This document shows positions 49,695 to 59,101 of a DNA stretch of 64,000 bases, one piece after another. How positions within the stretch are numbered: the stretch's first letter is position 1; each line of letters starts with the position of its first letter. Source of the stretch: Thraustochytrium sp. TN22 (lineage: Eukaryota > Sar > Bigyra > Thraustochytrida > Thraustochytriidae). The translations under genes were made by a program, and so were the position numbers. A model generated the notes under the pieces. The model saw nothing but the letters and a program-made list of their open reading frames with translations. It was not told the origin of the DNA and did not search any database. The DNA is taken from contig JABLUY010000014.1 of assembly GCA_013306675.1 (NCBI GenBank), positions 124,001-188,000 of the forward strand, read 5' to 3'.

Positions 49695-49724
49695 AAGCAA
49701 TCTGACTCCTTCCTAGCTGCCACC

Positions 49725-52211
49725 ATGGCTACCAGGCTGCCGGAAAATGTCGCTCCGGTGACTTCGCCAGTGCCGGCGCCCGGGCGCGTGAGCGGTACAC
49801 ACGTCTGGTTTTCCGAACCAGCGCAGTGCGAGCAAGAGCAAGCCATTGCACAATCGGAGAGCATGGCGGGGCGGAGGCTGGTGCGAGTACGGCGCACGCC
49901 GGCGTCGGGGCGGCTCGCGCCGTTGCAGCATGAGGCACGCCTCCAGGCACTGCAGGCGCGGCTGGCGGCGCAGCTGGAGGAGGCCAGGGCGCAGGAAAGG
50001 CAGGCCAAGAGCGACGCGCACGTCGTTGACCTGCGCGTGGAGCGCCAGCGAGTGGCGCGGCGCAATGGAGGCCGAGCGGTGGAGCGGAAGCATGCCGCCA
50101 CGGTGCTGCAGGCGTGGCTCCGAGGTGAGGATGCACGGGAGCTGGTCTGGGGCGACGGCGGCGTCTGGGAGACACGCGCCGCGCTCAACGTGCAGCGCGT
50201 CTTTCGCGGCTGCCTGGGCTACCGGCGCGCGTGCGCCGTGCGCCGCGAGCGCGACCGAAGGGCTGCGTGCCGTATTCAGAGCCAGTGGCGCGGCTTTCTG
50301 GCCCGGCGCTTCGTTATGGAGCTGAAGCGCCTGCGCGGCGAGCGCGCCGCCACGGACATACAGCGCGTGCAGCGCGGCTGCTGGGGCCGGCGCCTCGCCA
50401 AGACGCTGCGTGCAGACTTGGAGCACCGCTGCGCTGTTCGCATTGAGCTACACGTGCGGCGGCTGCTGGCGCGCCGCGAGCGGCAGCGACGCGCTGCCGT
50501 CGAGGCGGACCGCGTGCAGCGGGTGGCTATGTGGCGCGCCTTGGCCGCGCAGGTGCCATACAACTTTCGCGCTTTGGTGGACGGCGCATCAGACCGCGAG
50601 CTGCGCAAGGATCATCGACTCTTCGGCGGCATTTTGCGCGACGCCCTCTTGCTCCTGGCCTTCAAGGATGAGCTCGAGATCGTGCTGCCCATGACGGCGC
50701 GCCTCCTGCGCGCCCGGCCGGACTGCCGCCTCACGTACGAGGCCCGCGCTATTGCACTGGTCGCCTGGGGCGGGCTGCCGCGCAACAAGCGCCAGCATGG
50801 CTTTTATTTTGCGGAGCAGGCCGTGGACCTGCTTGCGCGCGCGGAGAGCGCGCCCGTTGTTGGCATTCCCGGCGCCAACGGCGCACGCTGGGACATCACG
50901 GACCTGGTGGACTTCTTCTACGCCATCTCGCGCCAGCGCGTCAGGGAATACGGCGCCTTTCGCGCGCACCTGAACATGGCGCTCGCGCTGGGCTGCCTCA
51001 CGCCGGTCGAGGCGGCCCGTGCGCCGAGCTACTTCGCCAAGGCGCGAGAAGCGCTGCGCGGGCCGCGGGCGCGCTTCCAGGGCGAGCTGCTCGCCCATCA
51101 CGAGGAGTGGATCGCCAAGCTCGACCAAGGCCACCGCGACTTTTGGGGCGTGCAGCCGCAGGAGATTCGCGTGCCGCTCCGCGCCGGTCATCCAGACGCT
51201 GTGTATACCATCTGGCGCCGCGGCGACGCCGTCATCGTGCAGCGGTCGCGCGCTATCCCACTCGTGGCGGCCACGGACCAAGTGCAGGCAATTTTGCGCC
51301 GCGCCAGCAAGGCCACCATTGTTGCCGTGGAACCGGATGCTGCCGGCGCGCACTCCCGAGAGCTCATGCAGGAGTCCATTGCGGCGGTCCCCGAGGCCTT
51401 GGACGCCTGGGCATGCCGCGCGCTCCTCAAGATGGTGCGCTGCATCTCCGTGCGCGCCGGTGCGCCGCCTCGCCTTGTGGTTCCTGCACTCGAGCGCCAG
51501 CGCGGTCTCGAAATCGAGCACTCTGCGCAGGAGCGCGCCGTGATCGACCTGCAGCGCGTCGTACGCGGCGCCTTTGGCCGCGCTCGCTGGCGCAGACACT
51601 ACATGCGGCGTTGCGTCTTTGAGGAGCAGGGCGAGAGCCTGGTGCTCAAGCGCCTCGACTTGCTGCGGCAGCGGCAGCACCGTCGCCGCGCCGTCTGTCG
51701 TCTCCAGGCCCTCGGCCGAGGCCGCACCGTACGCGCCGATATCGCGCGCAAGCAGGTCTGCATCGTGGAGATCCAGCGTGTAGTACGTGGCCGCCTTGGC
51801 CGCGTACGCTTCCGCGAGCTCGAGCGGCGCCAGCGCATGGGGGTCATGGTCAGCGAGGTCTACAGCGGCTGCCGCACCATCACAGTACTCGGCCCGGCCG
51901 GCCCGACCGGCAGCACGCAGGTCATCGTGCAAGTCCTGCGCGCCGGCCTCAACTACCTCGTCTGTGGAACCGACCTGTGCACAGGCGAGCGCTACAAGTC
52001 CACCTTTACGCAGCAGCACATGCAGCGCCTGCTCGACCTCGAGAATCGCGGTTGCCCCAAGCCCCGCGAGGTGCGCCCAACGCAGTACGAGCGCGTCGCG
52101 GACGTCGTCCTCCAGCACCTGCGCCTGTGCCCGCCCGTCCCGGCGCTCGCCGACCTCAAGCGCGCCGAGGCCTCGCTCACCTTTGTGCTCCACGGCGTCG
52201 GTGCCGTCTAA
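49725..52211 (+). CDS. Multi-IQ-motif protein (calmodulin-binding), unknown central domain
   Basis: 828 aa; the start has the ideal context CCACCATGG. At least four IQ-like motifs lie N-terminally, about 120-270: AATVLQAWLRG, ALNVQRVFRGCLGYRR, ACRIQSQWRGFLARR, ATDIQRVQRGCWGRR. Three lie C-terminally, about 604-702: VIDLQRVVRGAFGRAR, VCRLQALGRGR, IVEIQRVVRGRLGRVR. IQ motifs bind calmodulin or related light chains. Between them, about 285-600, is a helical region I cannot name (FRALVDGASDRELRKDHRLFGGILRDALLLL; WDITDLVDFFYAISRQRVREYGAF). No motor domain is present, so it is not a myosin. The C-terminal 120 residues look like a small separate fold. Possible cytoskeletal or flagellar scaffold (inference). 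Confidence 0.82.
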   Translation: MATRLPENVAPVTSPVPAPGRVSGTHVWFSEPAQCEQEQAIAQSESMAGRRLVRVRRTPASGRLAPLQHEARLQALQARLAAQLEEARAQERQAKSDAHVVDLRVERQRVARRNGGRAVERKHAATVLQAWLRGEDARELVWGDGGVWETRAALNVQRVFRGCLGYRRACAVRRERDRRAACRIQSQWRGFLARRFVMELKRLRGERAATDIQRVQRGCWGRRLAKTLRADLEHRCAVRIELHVRRLLARRERQRRAAVEADRVQRVAMWRALAAQVPYNFRALVDGASDRELRKDHRLFGGILRDALLLLAFKDELEIVLPMTARLLRARPDCRLTYEARAIALVAWGGLPRNKRQHGFYFAEQAVDLLARAESAPVVGIPGANGARWDITDLVDFFYAISRQRVREYGAFRAHLNMALALGCLTPVEAARAPSYFAKAREALRGPRARFQGELLAHHEEWIAKLDQGHRDFWGVQPQEIRVPLRAGHPDAVYTIWRRGDAVIVQRSRAIPLVAATDQVQAILRRASKATIVAVEPDAAGAHSRELMQESIAAVPEALDAWACRALLKMVRCISVRAGAPPRLVVPALERQRGLEIEHSAQERAVIDLQRVVRGAFGRARWRRHYMRRCVFEEQGESLVLKRLDLLRQRQHRRRAVCRLQALGRGRTVRADIARKQVCIVEIQRVVRGRLGRVRFRELERRQRMGVMVSEVYSGCRTITVLGPAGPTGSTQVIVQVLRAGLNYLVCGTDLCTGERYKSTFTQQHMQRLLDLENRGCPKPREVRPTQYERVADVVLQHLRLCPPVPALADLKRAEASLTFVLHGVGAV

Positions 52212-53641
52212 CGAAAAAGCGCAAAGACAGAGAGTCGGGCGCGAGCATGGGGCGTGAAACAGCGTCGCCGAGAGGCTTTGATGTGACGAAAAATAACCTT
52301 AGAAGTCACAGGGCATACTACCCGCCTCAGGCTGCCGTGAGGATCACTAAACCTGACCACCCACATCTTCCTTGGTCTCTCTGCCAGTGGCGGCTGTAGG
52401 CTCACTTTCAACAGCCCAACTCCGAGCCGGCCATCAGGGGTGGCGACCAAGTCCGACCGTGACAGCTCATCGTGTTCAAGTTCTTCAGGCTGCCGGGCAT
52501 CTCATCACGCGAGCATCTGACCTACTCGAGGCTAGGCGACGGGCTGCAGCTCATGCGAAGTTTCGCCCAATCGACGGGCGGCCAGCAGGGGCGCCCGCCT
52601 TCGCGTGCGGAGCTCACGAATTGCGCAGGCGAGCTCGGCTCCAACGCGCCGAACGCCTTCGAGGCACCCCCCTGCCATTGGAGCGAGGGCCACACGCTCC
52701 CAGCAGCGAGCCCGCAGTCCATGATCTGATCAACACGCGCACTGGCAGCGGCAGAGGCTCGGAATCCAGAGTCTCCGCAGCCAAATAATCCTGGCGGAGC
52801 CGATCGGAAGCTTGCTCGAAGGGCAGAAGAAAAAGTCCTGACCAACACCGACGTGCCCCACCAACCGCCTGACCGTTCGCCGCTCCTCCGCATCCACAGC
52901 GACGTAACAACGGCCTCAAGGGTCGCTCGATCCTTTCGACCTGTGGCCTCCCACGCAGCGAGCGCGCGACGGGCCGCTCGCTGTCCGAGTCAATCGATCC
53001 CCTGCCAGTGGATGCTTCGACTCGGAATCGCAGCGACACCCGTTGGCCTGGCCGCGCTGGCCGCCAGGCTTCCTGGGCACCGGTGGCCGCTCCTTTGCTC
53101 TGTCCCGCTCCGACTCGCTCCTGAAAGGCGCGCGGCTTCCCCAGCCGCCTCACCGGCAGCTCCGAGCCGCCACAACCTCGACCAGCGACTGGGCCCCCGC
53201 CAAGACCTCCGCCGCCTTGCTCGTCTGCGGGCGCGGCGGTAGAGTCTTCAAACTGACCTTTTGGTGGACTGTGGAGCTGAAGGGGCAGAAGAACGCAGCA
53301 GCGTGACGTTGCTCGCGGCCGTCCGTCGACTTGTTGAAAGACGCCGCGGGTGACAAGGGCCGCGCTGCTTTGCCGCGGCCAGCGAAGCTCCAGCTGGCCA
53401 GCGAGAGGCCTGGATGCCGACTTGGTGGCTGCTGCTGCTGAGTTCCTCAGGAGCACGGCCAGCCGAAAGACCTGGAAAGACCTGGCTCAGCTGGCTCAGG
53501 CTGGCTGTTGGGCCGCTAGCAGGAAGAGGCCCCGCTAGCGAGGGCGGGGAGGAGCGAGTGAGCAAATCTGCAACCAAGGCCCGGCGAGTCCCCGGAGGCA
53601 CCTGCGCGCTCAAGCGACTCTTCCTTGCTACGCTCGAGACG
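52212..53641. other. 1.4-kb region before the kinase array
   Basis: No gene I can support. TTCAAGTT occurs at 52475-52482 but is not placed near a minus-strand start. The in-frame open region 53414-53641 upstream of kinase 1 has an ATG but no counterpart in the paralogue. Confidence 0.4.
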
Positions 53642-54604
53642 ATGCGGCTCCTGCACAGCGGCTCGACCGCGTCGATCTTAGTGGACGCCTGCGCGGAGGA
53701 GACTGGCGACATGGCCGGGACCTTCGTCCTCAAAGTGTACAAGCACGGCGAGCGCGCCGCCGCCGCGCTAGAGGCTGAGAGCAGGGCACTGGCCAGGCTT
53801 GGACATGCCGCGCAGACGCCCGGCTTCGTGGTCAAGTGCATTTGCGCCACAGAGATGAACATCCAAGGAGAGCACCACGCGGTGCTCGCGCTCGAGTTCT
53901 GCGCCGGTGGCGACCTCTGCGACCTTCTCACATGTGGCCCGGTGCCTGAGACCGACGCTCGGCACTACGCCGCGGAGATCGCGCTCGCGCTTGAGCACCT
54001 GCGCAGCGCCCAGATCGTGCACGGCGACATCAAGCCGGAGAACATTGGCCTCACCGCGCTCGGCCACTTGCGCCTGCTCGACTTTGGCCTCGCGCACTTC
54101 GTGGACTCCTCTGAGGATGACTCGCCGGGGCATCCGAGCGGCACGCTGGCGTTTGCGCCGCCCGAGCTGTTCCGGCGCTCCGCGCGCGGCTTCGCGGTGG
54201 ACTGGTGGGGCCTTGGCGCCACGCTCTTTTGCATGCTCTTCGGCTTCGAGCCCTTTGGGTCGCCTGCGGTCTTCTCGAACGAAGACCTGACCTACAACAT
54301 CATGCATGGCGTCATCCAGTGGCCTTCTGGGTCGGCAGCCTGCTCTTCCAACGCAACCGAGGCCATTCGCGCGCTCCTCGCCGCTGACTCCAGCGCGCGG
54401 ATGCAGTCCGTGTCTGCATGCACCACGCACCCGTTCTGGCAGGGCGTAGACTGGGTCTCGCTGCGCGACGAGGCCTGGGTACCGGCGCGCTTCCACGCTG
54501 TGCATCTGCAGCCGCCGCAAACTAACTGGCGTCGGCGCGCTCGCTCCGCGCCCTTCACGACTAGCGGCGGAGGCTGCAAAGGCCCCAACCGGCGTAACAT
54601 GTAA
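53642..54604 (+). CDS. Protein kinase 1 of a tandem array (AGC-like)
   Basis: 320 aa from ATG 53642, chosen because it aligns with the start of the paralogue at 56848; an upstream in-frame ATG at 53414 would add 76 residues. The Gly-rich loop is degenerate (SGSTASILVD), but the rest is intact: Lys31 (TFVLKVYK), helix C Glu46, the catalytic loop HGDIKPEN (Asp129, Asn134), DFG at 147-149, the GTLAFAPPEL activation segment, and VDWWGLGATLFCMLFGFEPFG. The VDWWGLG signature is AGC/calcium-kinase like, but there is no AGC C-terminal hydrophobic tail. HGD replaces HRD, so it may not need activation-loop phosphorylation. Substrates are unknown. Confidence 0.87.
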   Translation: MRLLHSGSTASILVDACAEETGDMAGTFVLKVYKHGERAAAALEAESRALARLGHAAQTPGFVVKCICATEMNIQGEHHAVLALEFCAGGDLCDLLTCGPVPETDARHYAAEIALALEHLRSAQIVHGDIKPENIGLTALGHLRLLDFGLAHFVDSSEDDSPGHPSGTLAFAPPELFRRSARGFAVDWWGLGATLFCMLFGFEPFGSPAVFSNEDLTYNIMHGVIQWPSGSAACSSNATEAIRALLAADSSARMQSVSACTTHPFWQGVDWVSLRDEAWVPARFHAVHLQPPQTNWRRRARSAPFTTSGGGCKGPNRRNM

Positions 54605-54837
54605 ATGATGTCTTGCAAGGCTGAGAAGACTGCTGTTAGCGTGAAGGCCTGCGCCGGTACTGGGCGCGCTTGCGCGCGAGCGCGTCACCTTGCAGCCAAG
54701 TGCAACGTATGCAAGCTCGGCTCGGAGCAGCGGCGGCGATTCCAGGACACCTTACCGTGAGCTTTTGCACCGTGACGGCACCTCGGAATCGTCTGGCTCG
54801 TCCGGTTAACCCACCCAGCCGTTCTCCTTCATCCACC

Positions 54838-54882
54838 CGTACGTTCATTCATCCAACCATCCATTCATCCATCCATCGCCCT
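54838..54882. repeat. (ATCC)n-type microsatellite
   Basis: Imperfect run of CATCCATC units downstream of kinase 1. Confidence 0.85.
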
Positions 54883-55214
54883 CCTGGCCACGCACGCCTC
54901 GAGGCGCAAGGCCCGGGCTGGGATGGCCTGGCCTGGCCTCGCGTCCCCCACAGCCCACCGTTCACTGTGGATTGTGCCCTTGCCGCGCGCCGGGCAGAAA
55001 AGCGGCGAGGCCCAGGAACAGGGTCGATGCAAGACTTCAATCGAGGCTTCATCAAGCTTCCCGGCCAGGGCTGCAGACCTGGAACGCCGCTCGCGGCCAA
55101 GCCACACGCGGCGTAGAGCGCGGTGCTCGGAGCCTCGGAGGGCCCTTGTCGGAGCGCGTGGCTGCCGCCAGGCTCTCCCGTGTGAACGACGCCGTAGACG
55201 CGCGCAGACCCGCT

Positions 55215-55433
55215 ATGTTGGCGCCGGCGTCTGCATCGCCAGCGCTGGCGGGCGCCCAGGCCCCGGCGCCGACCAGCAAGCGCAGCGGCGGGCCTATGCG
55301 ACGGCCGTGGCACAGACGCGTGCGCAGCGTTGCCGTCGCCGAGCTGCCCATCTTCTCCGGCGTTGCACGGCAAGCCGAGGCCGCCCAGGACCAGAGCAAA
55401 GACCGCCCCGGCACCCAGCTCAGCTGCCTCTAG
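55215..55433 (+). CDS. Small protein A, paralogous to the ORF at 58300
   Basis: 72 aa from ATG 55215; the frame is open upstream, so the start is provisional. The C-terminal part RRPWHRRVRSVAVAELPIFSG aligns with RQRPWRKRARSIVVAELPIFSG of the second copy, followed by a shared AEA. In this frame many differences between the copies are at third codon positions (ctg/ctc, ttc/ttt, tcc/tcg, gcc/gct). This suggests protein-level constraint. The N-terminus is Ala/Pro-rich. No family recognised. It lies about 600 bp after kinase 1. Confidence 0.5.
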   Translation: MLAPASASPALAGAQAPAPTSKRSGGPMRRPWHRRVRSVAVAELPIFSGVARQAEAAQDQSKDRPGTQLSCL

Positions 55434-56847
55434 CTAGGCCAAAGCTCCGCCAAGAGGCGAGAAGCGACAAGCGGCGAGAAGACGCGCACGACGTTCCGGA
55501 CACCTAGCCTCGTCGCGCCTAGCTCTGGCACTTACTGTTATTAGCGAGAGAAAATCAGAAGAAAATAGAAGCGCGTCCAATCTTGTACACAGCTGGCCCC
55601 GCGCTTACACAGCGGCGCACGGTGGCAGCCAGGCGTTATCTACCTGCGTCTCGCTGACACTCTGCCGAGGCGGCCCAGGCCGACTGGGCCTGCCGGGCCC
55701 GGCGCCCCTTGAATGCGACCGTCGCGAGGCCGACAGGGCTGTCGGATGGCGACGCTGGCCTTGGCGGCAGCCTGCCCAAGCGCTGGTCAAGCAGCCCAAC
55801 GGCCGTCCGGCCAAGCCTGAGCTGGACAGCCCGGACGGTCAAGGGCGATTCGAGAAGCGTACACAGGGTTGCTCTCTTGTTGCCGCTGAGCGTGGGAGCG
55901 CGGCCTGCTCTGGCCCGATGGGGCCTGCCTTGAGAGCAGGCAGACTTCGGACGAAGGACCTGCTCGTGTCGCGACTGGCAAGACGCGGGAGTCGCAAGCC
56001 GCCTTGCGGACGCCTTGCGCGTCCTGCCGGCGTCGCCGCGCCACCTCTGCGCGGATGCGTTCGACGCCCGATCTGCATCGCTTGCTGGAACTGTTGCGAC
56101 GAGCCCACGTCGCGCTCGCACGCAAACCCGCGGCCTGCCGGCCGCTGGCCGACTCCACGCCCGCGCCGCCGTCGCCGTCGCGCTGCCTCCGGGCGCCGAG
56201 CTCGCCGGCTCGCTCGCTCGCCCGCTCGCTTTGCGATTCGCGTCACTCCTCGCGCGCTTTGGCCGGACGCGCCGGCGCAGCTCCTTGTGGCAAGCCACTG
56301 TTCAGGCGGTGACCGCCGTTGGACCGCCGCAGGGTCCCGCACAGCCTCGCTGCGGGGCCCGGGCTCAATCGGCCCGGCAGAGGGACACGGACGCAACGGC
56401 AGGCCCCTCTCAGGACTTCCGCCGCTGTGTTCACGCGAGACTTGCTGTGCAAGGGGGATGTGGGGCAATCGTGGAGGTCCTTCTCTGGGCTGCGGAGGTC
56501 ATGAGCTGCGGGCCCGAGACGGCCGTTTACTCGCGTTGCGAATTTTCGCTCCTCTTGGAGGAGACCCGGCCGTCGCGCGACGTCAGTCTGCGCGCAGCCC
56601 CGCCAGGACGGGCTTCCGAGTCGCCGGTCTGTCACTCTCATCAAGGGAAGTGCCACGAAAGACCGCCCGCGAGGAGGCGCCGGGGGCTCGCCAGGGGCTT
56701 TGGCTGGGCTGAGTTGCAGACCCGGAATCAAGGCTGGAGGCTCATCGAGGAAGCTTCAGGCCGTAGGGTTGAGCATCAGCACAGCGGAGTGTCTTTCGAC
56801 GCCAGTCTCGCAGCCGGGCATCCCTCCTCTTCTGCTCGCAGGGAGGG
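55434..56847. other. 1.4-kb region between small ORF A and kinase 2
   Basis: No supported gene. Sequence just before kinase 2 (cctcttctgctcgcag at about 56826-56841) looks like a 3' splice site, so an upstream non-coding or short coding exon of kinase 2 cannot be ruled out. Confidence 0.4.
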
Positions 56848-57813
56848 ATGCGGCTCCTGCGGCATGGCTCGTACTCGTCGCTCTTCGTGGACGCCTGCGC
56901 GGAGCAATCCGGTGACATGGCCGGGACCTTCGTCCTCAAAGTGTACAGGCATGGCGAGCGCGCCGCCGCCGCGCTAGCGGCTGAGAGCACGGCACTGGCC
57001 AGGCTTGGCCAGGCCGCGCAAACGCCCGGCTTCGTGGTGAAGTGCTTGTGCGCCACGGAGATGGACATCCAAGGCCAGCACCACGCGGTGCTCGCGCTTG
57101 AGTTCTGCGCCGGGGGCGACCTCTACGACCTTCTCGCGCGTGGCTCGCTGACTGAGACCGACGCGCGGCTTTACGCCGCGGAGATCGCGCTCGCGCTTGA
57201 GCACCTACGCAGCGCCGGGATCGTGCACGGCGACATCAAGCCGGAGAACATTGGCCTCACCGCGCACGGCCACGTGCGCCTGCTCGACTTTGGCCTCGCG
57301 CACTTCGTGGACTCCTCTGACGGCGACTCGCCCGGGCATCCGAGCGGCACGCTGGCGTTTGCGCCGCCCGAGCTGTTCCGCCGCTCCGCGCGCGGCTTCG
57401 CGGTGGACTGGTGGGGCCTTGGCGCCACACTCTTCTGCATGCTCTTCGGCTTCGAGCCCTTTGGGTCGCCTGTGGTGTTCTCGGACGAGGCCGTGACCTA
57501 CAACATCATGCACGGCCTGATCCAGTGGCCGTCTGGGTCGGCCGCCTGCTCTCCCGGCGCGATCGAGGCCATCCGTGCGCTCCTCGCCACTGACCCCGGC
57601 GCGCGGATGCAGTCCGTGTCCGCCTGTACGACGCACCCGTTCTGGCAGGGCGTAAATTGGGTCTCGCTGCGCGACGAGGCCTGGGTGCCGGTGCGCTTCC
57701 ACACAGTGCATCTGCAGCCGCCAGGGCAACCCAACTGGCTCCGGCGCGGTCGATCTGCGCCCTTCACGACAAGCGTCCAAGCTTGTAAAGGCCATCACCG
57801 GCGCAACTTGTAG
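56848..57813 (+). CDS. Protein kinase 2 of a tandem array (AGC-like)
   Basis: 321 aa, ATG at 56848. It is nearly the same as kinase 1 over the whole length, including Lys31, Glu46, HGDIKPEN, DFG and VDWWGLG. Differences cluster in the first 20 residues (RHGSYSSLFVD against HSGSTASILVD), in the acidic loop after DFG, and at the C-terminus. All catalytic residues are kept, so it is probably active. The start codon is about 3.2 kb from that of kinase 1; the repeat unit includes the downstream small ORF. Confidence 0.88.
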   Translation: MRLLRHGSYSSLFVDACAEQSGDMAGTFVLKVYRHGERAAAALAAESTALARLGQAAQTPGFVVKCLCATEMDIQGQHHAVLALEFCAGGDLYDLLARGSLTETDARLYAAEIALALEHLRSAGIVHGDIKPENIGLTAHGHVRLLDFGLAHFVDSSDGDSPGHPSGTLAFAPPELFRRSARGFAVDWWGLGATLFCMLFGFEPFGSPVVFSDEAVTYNIMHGLIQWPSGSAACSPGAIEAIRALLATDPGARMQSVSACTTHPFWQGVNWVSLRDEAWVPVRFHTVHLQPPGQPNWLRRGRSAPFTTSVQACKGHHRRNL

Positions 57814-58299
57814 AGCCCTCCAATTAGGCCTTAAGAAGGGTCTGTTCGATGGCCAGTGAATGTGACTGTGCTCCTTGCGCTGCAGGTAACTTACCACTGG
57901 GGCTCTCGCGATTCGACCCATCTTGCGCTTCGGCCGCTAGCAACCAGCTTTTCTTGACATGCTCTCCTCCGCCTCCTCGGGAGTAGCCGGCTTGTCTCAC
58001 CTGGCCTCGCCTGACCCGCCTCCGAGTCGCATCGCTTCTCCACCTGGCCCAGCATCGCGTCGCCCCGCAGCGGCCAGCAGCCACCCTCCACTGTGGACCA
58101 CCTGAGCTGCCGGGACAAGCAGGCAGGCGTCCGCCGCCGGAGCAGCGCTCGGCTCGGCAGCGTCGCAGACCTGGAACGCCGCGAGGGAGTTGCACAGGGC
58201 CAGCGTCGAAGCGGGCGACCAGCGCGCTGCACAGCACCCGCCCGCGGCGCTCCTCTGCGCGCTCGCTCGCTAGCTAGCCAGCTAGAGCTCGACTTCACA
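57814..58299. other. Region between kinase 2 and small ORF B
   Basis: Homologous by eye to the region after kinase 1 (for example CACTGTGGA near 58090 and 54965). It ends in GCTCGCTCGCTAGCTAGC (58261-58278), the leader motif. Confidence 0.45.
58262..58274 (+). promoter_or_regulatory. CTCGCTCGCTAGC leader motif (small ORF B)
   Basis: Sense orientation, 26 bp before the ATG at 58300; same core as in the leaders of Sec22 and the glutamine synthetase-like gene. Confidence 0.35.
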
Positions 58300-58503
58300 A
58301 TGGAGGCGGCGGCGGCGCAAGTCCGGCCGCCTGCAATGCAGGCGTCCAGCGCCCGTGGCGCCGTCGGTCTGCAGCGGCAGCGACAGCGGCCGTGGCGCAA
58401 GCGGGCGCGCAGCATTGTCGTCGCCGAGCTCCCCATCTTTTCGGGCGCAACGTACCGGGCCGAGGCTGCTGCAGGCGCAGGCCAGCCGCTCAGCTCCCTC
58501 TGA
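58300..58503 (+). CDS. Small protein B, paralogous to the ORF at 55215
   Basis: 67 aa from ATG 58300 (context ACAATGG). The middle is Arg-rich (LQRQRQRPWRKRARS), followed by the conserved IVVAELPIFSG and an Ala/Gly tail. A leader motif lies just upstream, which favours a real gene. It has no membrane helix or signal peptide and no recognised family. It follows kinase 2 as its paralogue follows kinase 1, so kinase and small ORF were duplicated together. Confidence 0.5.
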   Translation: MEAAAAQVRPPAMQASSARGAVGLQRQRQRPWRKRARSIVVAELPIFSGATYRAEAAAGAGQPLSSL

Positions 58504-59101
58504 CAAGCCGCGGGCTCGCGCCCGAGCGCGGCCACGGCCAGGGCCACGGCCACGGCCACGGCCTCGGCCACGGGCCTGAGCTCGGGCGCGACGATAGAAA
58601 CGGAATCGCCGTAAAAACAAGAACAGAGCCAGATCTTTCCAGCCTCGTACACAGTTGCCTTGCTTGCTGTACAGTCCACAGCGGCCACCTTGAAGCGGCC
58701 CGGGTGCTCTGCCCCGGCAAGCAATGTCTTTCTGGCTGCCAGGTAGGCCTGTGCTCTCGCCCATTTGCCTGATAGCTGGGCTGGGAGGCTCGAGTCGCCA
58801 CGGCCACGTCGCGCCAGTACTCTAGCTCCAGTACAACGTCTGGGACGCAGGCCAGGCGATCGGTGCCCATTGCGCTGCCTGCTTGCACAACGGGCGCCAC
58901 GCCAAAGTGCCTCCAAGAGCCAAGCGCAGCTCGCTCCGGGTGGGCAGCGCGGCGCACCCGCTTGCGCAGGGCCGTTCCACAGGCACCGCCAGACCACAAG
59001 GCCCGCAGCGCAGCGCCAATGCTCCGACTTTCGTCTGGCGCTCAGGTTCTCAGGCTGCTGCACCAACAGCCAGCCAGCTTGCAGATTCTGCACTGTGGTA
59101 A
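58504..59101. other. Region between small ORF B and kinase 3
   Basis: Contains a GGCCAC hexanucleotide-rich stretch at about 58530-58575. It shares a short segment with the region after small ORF A (TCGTACACAGTTG at about 58645 against TTGTACACAGCTG at about 55582). A sequence at 59047-59097 in another frame (LRLLHQQPASLQIL) matches the first residues of kinases 1 and 2. Confidence 0.45.

Larger units (their letters stand above)
48099..49724. other. Divergent 1.6-kb region between ERO1 fusion and IQ protein
   Basis: Contains the ERO1-side motif GAACTTGAAG (minus strand, 48356-48366), a CTAGCTAACTTAGC-rich stretch near 48426-48450, a (GGC)n-like trinucleotide run around 49360-49390, a piggyBac-like C-terminal relic (49493-49634), and the IQ-side motif CAACTTGAAC (49685-49694). 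Sequence at 48500-49060 has the look of decayed coding DNA but I cannot assign it. Confidence 0.45.

Noticed and set aside
53414-53641. N-terminal extension of kinase 1 from an upstream ATG
   Set aside because: The paralogue at 56848 has no equivalent, and the extension is low complexity. It remains possible but is not preferred.
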